Shown here: piece by piece, positions 15,382-18,200 of the stretch
How the letters are laid out: the number at the start of each line of letters is the position of its first letter
Position numbering within the stretch: the first letter of the stretch is position 1
Assembly: GCA_900128585.1 (NCBI GenBank)
Contig: LT642432.1
Span: forward strand, 1-18,200
From: Stramenopiles sp. TOSAG23-3
Taxonomy: Eukaryota > Sar
Direction: 5' to 3'
Length of the DNA: 18,200 nt
Program-made: the position numbers and the translations under genes
The notes under the pieces: generated by a model
What the model saw: only the letters and a program-made list of their open reading frames with translations
Database searches by the model: none
What the model was told of the DNA's origin: nothing

Positions 15382-16728
15382 ATGGGGGCGTACTTTTCTA
15401 GACTGTTCCAAGCAGTGCGAAAGAACCCATTTTTATCTGGGGTGACTTTTTCACTTTTGCTGTTGTTGAGAATTCCCAACTCGCGGAAAATTAAAGGGGC
15501 GGAAAAAATCGTTGCCTATTCTGCGTTCTTAAAGTCTTTGCAAGCTGGCAAAATCATAAAAGTGCTGTTTTCGCACAACTCGGTTCAGGGTAACGGAGCC
15601 TACAAGTTTTGGACAAAAGACCTGCCAGATGCGGTGCAGCACACAATACCAATCACGGAAAGTAATGTTGGGGCTGGCTTAGTGAAAGTAATGCAGAAGC
15701 AAGAAGTCAATTTCTCTGTCGGGTCACCGCCCTTGAAATCAAAGTTATTGCCCGTTCTTGTTGCCAGCCTACCGTTCGCGTATTTGCTTGCAATGGGTGG
15801 TTTATTCTACAAAATTTACAAAGATACTGTTGGTGACGTCGGCGAAGAGACTGGCGCCCATAATTCTTCCAGTGGCGACGGGCATATTCCCCGGGTAACA
15901 TTTAAAGATGTCGCCGGTATTGACGAGGCAAAAGCTAGGGTTGTTGAAGTGGTAGACTTCATCAAGCACCCTGAAAAGTACGAGCGTTTAGGTGCACAAT
16001 TAAGCAAAGGAATCTTGTTGGTAGGACCTCCAGGGACTGGGAAAACGTTGCTCGCTCGGTGCATTGCCTCTGAGGCGAACGTCCCTTTCTTTTATTGCAG
16101 CGGTAGCGATTTCGTTGAAGTATATGCCGGGCGCGGTGCTAGCAGGGTTCGTTCGTTGTGGAAACGAGTGCGAAAGAGTAGCCCTTCTTTGCTATTTATT
16201 GACGAGTTGGATGCTCTTGGGGGCGCCCGTGGTCAAGGGTTCAGTGGAAACGAGGAGCGAGAGCAGACGCTGAACCAGTTGTTAACGTGTATGGACGGTT
16301 TTGATACAAAAAACAGTGGGGTTGTAGTGATTGGAGCCACGAACAGGTTCCAAATGTTAGATCGTGCTCTATGTCGTCCAGGAAGATTTGATCGTATCAT
16401 TAAAGTCCCACTGCCAAACTTCAGCGGGCGAAAAGAAGTTCTAAAGGTCCACCTCAAAAACAAACCATGCTTGACTACCAGGCTGAATTTTGATGTACTG
16501 GCTCGTGAAACCAAGTCATTTTCTGGAGCGGAGCTGGCGCACGTTGCAAACGAGGCAGCGATTGCTGCGACTTTGTGCGATGCCAGCGGAATTGAACAGC
16601 GGCACATTGAACTCGCAATTGCGCAGTACAAAAATTCAAGAGCGATGCCTGAAGAGAACAGCAACGAACAAGCAGAATTTGACCTTCACGATATGCTGAG
16701 ACACTTGTCGCGGACTGCGAATTCATGA
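15382..16728 (+). CDS. FtsH-type membrane AAA+ ATPase lacking the metalloprotease domain
   Basis: A 448-residue protein from the first ATG (15382). An in-frame stop at 15325 precedes it, and the open frame before the ATG offers only a TTG. Two hydrophobic segments (about residues 17-30 and 123-144) flank an FtsH_ext-like stretch (AFLKSLQAGKIIKVLFS), as in the FtsH/AFG3 family. The AAA+ module is intact: VTFKDVAGIDEAK, Walker A GPPGTGKT (215-222), pore-loop region FVEVYAGRGA (244-253), Walker B LLFIDE (270-275), sensor-1 GATNR (318-322), arginine fingers RPGRFDR (332-338), and the lid FSGAELAHVANEAA. Known FtsH proteins continue with an M41 peptidase domain carrying HEXXH. Here the protein stops about 35 residues after the lid, and only 144 bases separate it from the convergent neighbour, so the protease is absent. 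It is likely a membrane unfoldase or assembly subunit in a plastid or mitochondrion; the compartment is not decided by the sequence. Expected to oligomerise as a hexamer. Confidence 0.93.
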   Translation: MGAYFSRLFQAVRKNPFLSGVTFSLLLLLRIPNSRKIKGAEKIVAYSAFLKSLQAGKIIKVLFSHNSVQGNGAYKFWTKDLPDAVQHTIPITESNVGAGLVKVMQKQEVNFSVGSPPLKSKLLPVLVASLPFAYLLAMGGLFYKIYKDTVGDVGEETGAHNSSSGDGHIPRVTFKDVAGIDEAKARVVEVVDFIKHPEKYERLGAQLSKGILLVGPPGTGKTLLARCIASEANVPFFYCSGSDFVEVYAGRGASRVRSLWKRVRKSSPSLLFIDELDALGGARGQGFSGNEEREQTLNQLLTCMDGFDTKNSGVVVIGATNRFQMLDRALCRPGRFDRIIKVPLPNFSGRKEVLKVHLKNKPCLTTRLNFDVLARETKSFSGAELAHVANEAAIAATLCDASGIEQRHIELAIAQYKNSRAMPEENSNEQAEFDLHDMLRHLSRTANS

Positions 16729-16872
16729 AAAAAGAATTAACCTATTAAAGATATCGGTCTTGTCATCAGCTCGGAGTTATGAGCATGAGGATGTAATAAA
16801 AAAAACAAATTATTAATATAGTGTACATGCTTTAAGATAAGATAAAACTGAGGAAATATTTTAGTTTTTTTT
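16729..16872. other. Short convergent intergenic spacer
   Basis: This AT-rich spacer of 144 bases separates two converging genes. It must contain both 3' UTRs, unless they run into the opposite coding regions. Runs of A near 16798 and of T near 16866 fit 3'-end regions of the plus- and minus-strand genes. No gene was seen. Confidence 0.8.
16792..16800 (+). terminator. Candidate polyadenylation signal of the AAA gene
   Basis: TGTAA (16792-16796) overlaps AATAAA (16795-16800), about 65 bases after the stop codon, and is followed by an A-rich stretch. Both word types occur together, as they do after the giant gene. This is weak evidence, given the AT-rich composition. Confidence 0.3.
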
Positions 16873-18200
16873 TTATTTCTTGCGGTCGGGAAAAGGCTTC
16901 ACAATAATATCATCCCTGCGCTTGACTCTTTCTCGCAAAAATACCTCGTAGAAACCAATCATTGTCAAAGGGAAGAGGACTAAGGTCAAAATCGCTATCA
17001 AAACGATTATTGCATAAACTGCATCGACACCGCCGTGCCTGTTTTCCCTGAGCTTTGGCAAACTGTCTAGTGGAGAAAAGGCTGGTTCTGGCTCTTTTTT
17101 TGTAGTTGCCAATACATCGGCTTGTCTTTGAAGACTTTCAATGGCTCTAGTTTGTTCGTTTGCTGCGGCAATTAAGATAGCGCTTATTTTTCCGTATTGC
17201 ACAGATTTAAAGCCGTCCTTGTTGGTAATCACAACACTAGGGAAAACTTTTTCAACTTCTTGCGCAATTACTCCCAACTGCTCTTCAGGGGGGAAACTTT
17301 TTTCTGGGTATTCGCCCGTTCGATAATTGTAATAAACACCACGCACTCTTTTTAGCAGTTGGCACGAATTGTTTAATTGGCGAATATGCTTCTTCCACCT
17401 TCTGTCCGAGGAGGATGCCACTCCATTCGTCGATGTTATGTTTCCTTTAACGTTCAAAGCTCCCCCGATACCAACTCCGCCACTTACAACTAATGCTCCA
17501 GATTCTGTGCTCGTAGACACTGTCTCAGACGTTAGCTGAACGACACCAGACGCCTCCAGGGTCGTAACTCCAGAAACTTTTCCATTGTCGAAAATCACAT
17601 TTTCAATGCTTACTTTTTGGCTCGTGGATGTAATGCTCAAGTCAGAGTCTCCAGTGTGTTCGATCTCATTGCCTTCCACGGTAACTTTACCTACCACTGT
17701 CAAAGATGACAAAGACCCCACGCTTGTCAGCGCTGAGCTTAAAACGGTGCTACCTAGGGTATCCTTTGATAAAACTGTAGTGCCGCCTATAGAATACACA
17801 GCATTTGTGGATTCTAAGTCGAGTTTTTGTTTATTCAATGTCACGATTTTATCTACAGAGCCACCGTCCGCAGTGTATAATAAAAAATCCCCAACTTCGC
17901 TTCCAGCATTTGCGTTGGAGAGAACTGCTTCTAACTTGGCAACGACTACTGGATTCCCATCGGTATTTTCAGACTCAAATGAGATTCCGACCCCGATGCC
18001 AGCTTGACCGTTCCCACCATCACTAGTCGTATGAGATAAAGTCAACAAATCCACTCCATCGTTATTAACTGTGTCTTCTTTTTCGGCTAGAATTTTAGAT
18101 CCTTTTATTTCACCTAGAGACGAGTACACCACGGCTTTGCTGTTGACAACCGCTCCTGCAGACGATCCGTCTAGAAGGTTCAACTCCGCTGTGGTGCTTG
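16873..18200 (-). CDS. Membrane-anchored tail-fibre-like protein with self-cleaving S74 chaperone domain (5'-partial)
   Basis: The frame is open to the right window edge, where it reads STTAELNLLDG, so the start lies outside; the apparent start at 18183 is a TTG. At least 441 residues are visible. The N-terminal part carries phage tail-fibre signatures: TTAELNLLDG at the edge and VVSGGVGIGGALNV (about 17450-17491), with strand-rich Ser/Thr/Val repeats between that suggest a beta-helical fibre. Then comes an S74 intramolecular chaperone domain (about 17118-17409). A short helical stretch and a Pro-rich linker follow, then a hydrophobic segment (16936-17013, AIIVLIAILTLVLFPLT) and a basic 20-residue tail. 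The positive-inside rule puts the tail in the cytosol and the fibre outside or in the lumen. S74 domains trimerise fibres and then cleave themselves; MYRF in animals combines S74 and a membrane segment similarly. Expected product: a trimeric fibre released from, or held on, its membrane stub. Ligand and role are unknown. Confidence 0.9.
   Translation of the reverse strand, partial: STTAELNLLDGSSAGAVVNSKAVVYSSLGEIKGSKILAEKEDTVNNDGVDLLTLSHTTSDGGNGQAGIGVGISFESENTDGNPVVVAKLEAVLSNANAGSEVGDFLLYTADGGSVDKIVTLNKQKLDLESTNAVYSIGGTTVLSKDTLGSTVLSSALTSVGSLSSLTVVGKVTVEGNEIEHTGDSDLSITSTSQKVSIENVIFDNGKVSGVTTLEASGVVQLTSETVSTSTESGALVVSGGVGIGGALNVKGNITSTNGVASSSDRRWKKHIRQLNNSCQLLKRVRGVYYNYRTGEYPEKSFPPEEQLGVIAQEVEKVFPSVVITNKDGFKSVQYGKISAILIAAANEQTRAIESLQRQADVLATTKKEPEPAFSPLDSLPKLRENRHGGVDAVYAIIVLIAILTLVLFPLTMIGFYEVFLRERVKRRDDIIVKPFPDRKK
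17118..17409 (-). other. Peptidase S74 / intramolecular chaperone autoprocessing domain
   Basis: The domain opens with SDRRWKKHIRQL and includes VYYNYRTG, LGVIAQEVEKVFPSVV and SVQYGKISAILIAAANEQ, all hallmarks of S74 domains in phage fibres, endosialidases and MYRF. The expected catalytic Ser (codon 17407-17409) is followed by Asp and, five residues on, by Lys (codon 17392-17394), matching the Ser-Lys dyad spacing known for this family. Cleavage is predicted just before that Ser. Confidence 0.9.

Noticed and set aside
15016-15411. Minus-strand open frame of 131 codons
   Set aside because: It translates to low-complexity Ile/Tyr/Phe/Ser from AT-rich repeats, overlaps the 5' end of the AAA gene and has no recognisable domain.
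18181-18183. TTG as start of the S74 protein
   Set aside because: The frame stays open to the window edge and reads the conserved TTAELNLLDG motif across this codon, so it is internal.
1-18200. Whole window as a giant-virus or prophage segment
   Set aside because: The fibre protein alone would fit. The ephrin-repeat multi-pass protein and the FtsH-type membrane AAA protein fit a eukaryotic nuclear genome better, and no capsid, terminase or replication gene is present. It cannot be excluded without the flanks.

Overview
The window looks like a gene-dense, intron-poor nuclear segment of a unicellular eukaryote, most plausibly a marine microalga (a prasinophyte-like green alga is my best guess, low confidence). 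The reasons are a single-exon gene longer than 14.7 kb for a giant modular surface protein with ephrin-receptor-like Cys repeats and a protist-type multi-pass C-terminus, a membrane-anchored FtsH-family AAA protein, and a tail-fibre-like S74 protein with a C-terminal membrane anchor. Neither prokaryotic operon structure nor ribosome binding sites are evident. No tRNA, rRNA, CRISPR or insertion sequence was recognised.

Layout. (1) Bases 2-14778, plus strand: one giant gene, open at the left window edge and read as two pieces because a 38-bp tandem duplication (12421-12497) shifts the frame. Counting one copy of the unit restores a single frame of about 4,912 visible codons. Domain order: an unrecognised N-terminal extracellular part; three Cys-containing FnIII-like modules; an array of 15 two-Cys beta-type repeats; a second FnIII-like cluster interrupted by a recurrent small beta module; about 30 ephrin-receptor-like Cys repeats; a last FnIII-like/EGF-like juxtamembrane part; a multi-pass membrane region; a basic cytoplasmic tail. 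(2) 14779-15381: AT-rich spacer with simple repeats and a cluster of palindromes. (3) 15382-16728, plus strand: an FtsH-type protein with two membrane segments and a complete AAA+ module but no protease domain. (4) 16729-16872: short convergent spacer. (5) 16873 to beyond the right edge, minus strand: phage tail-fibre-like protein with an S74 self-cleaving chaperone domain (Ser-Lys dyad present) and a C-terminal transmembrane segment.

The first and last genes both look like cell-surface proteins: a giant adhesive/receptor-like ectodomain and a membrane-tethered fibre expected to mature by autoproteolysis. The AAA protein between them is likely an organelle membrane protein. Nothing in the sequence shows that the three act together. 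The points most worth following are the frame-breaking duplication, the protease-less FtsH and the membrane-anchored S74 fibre.
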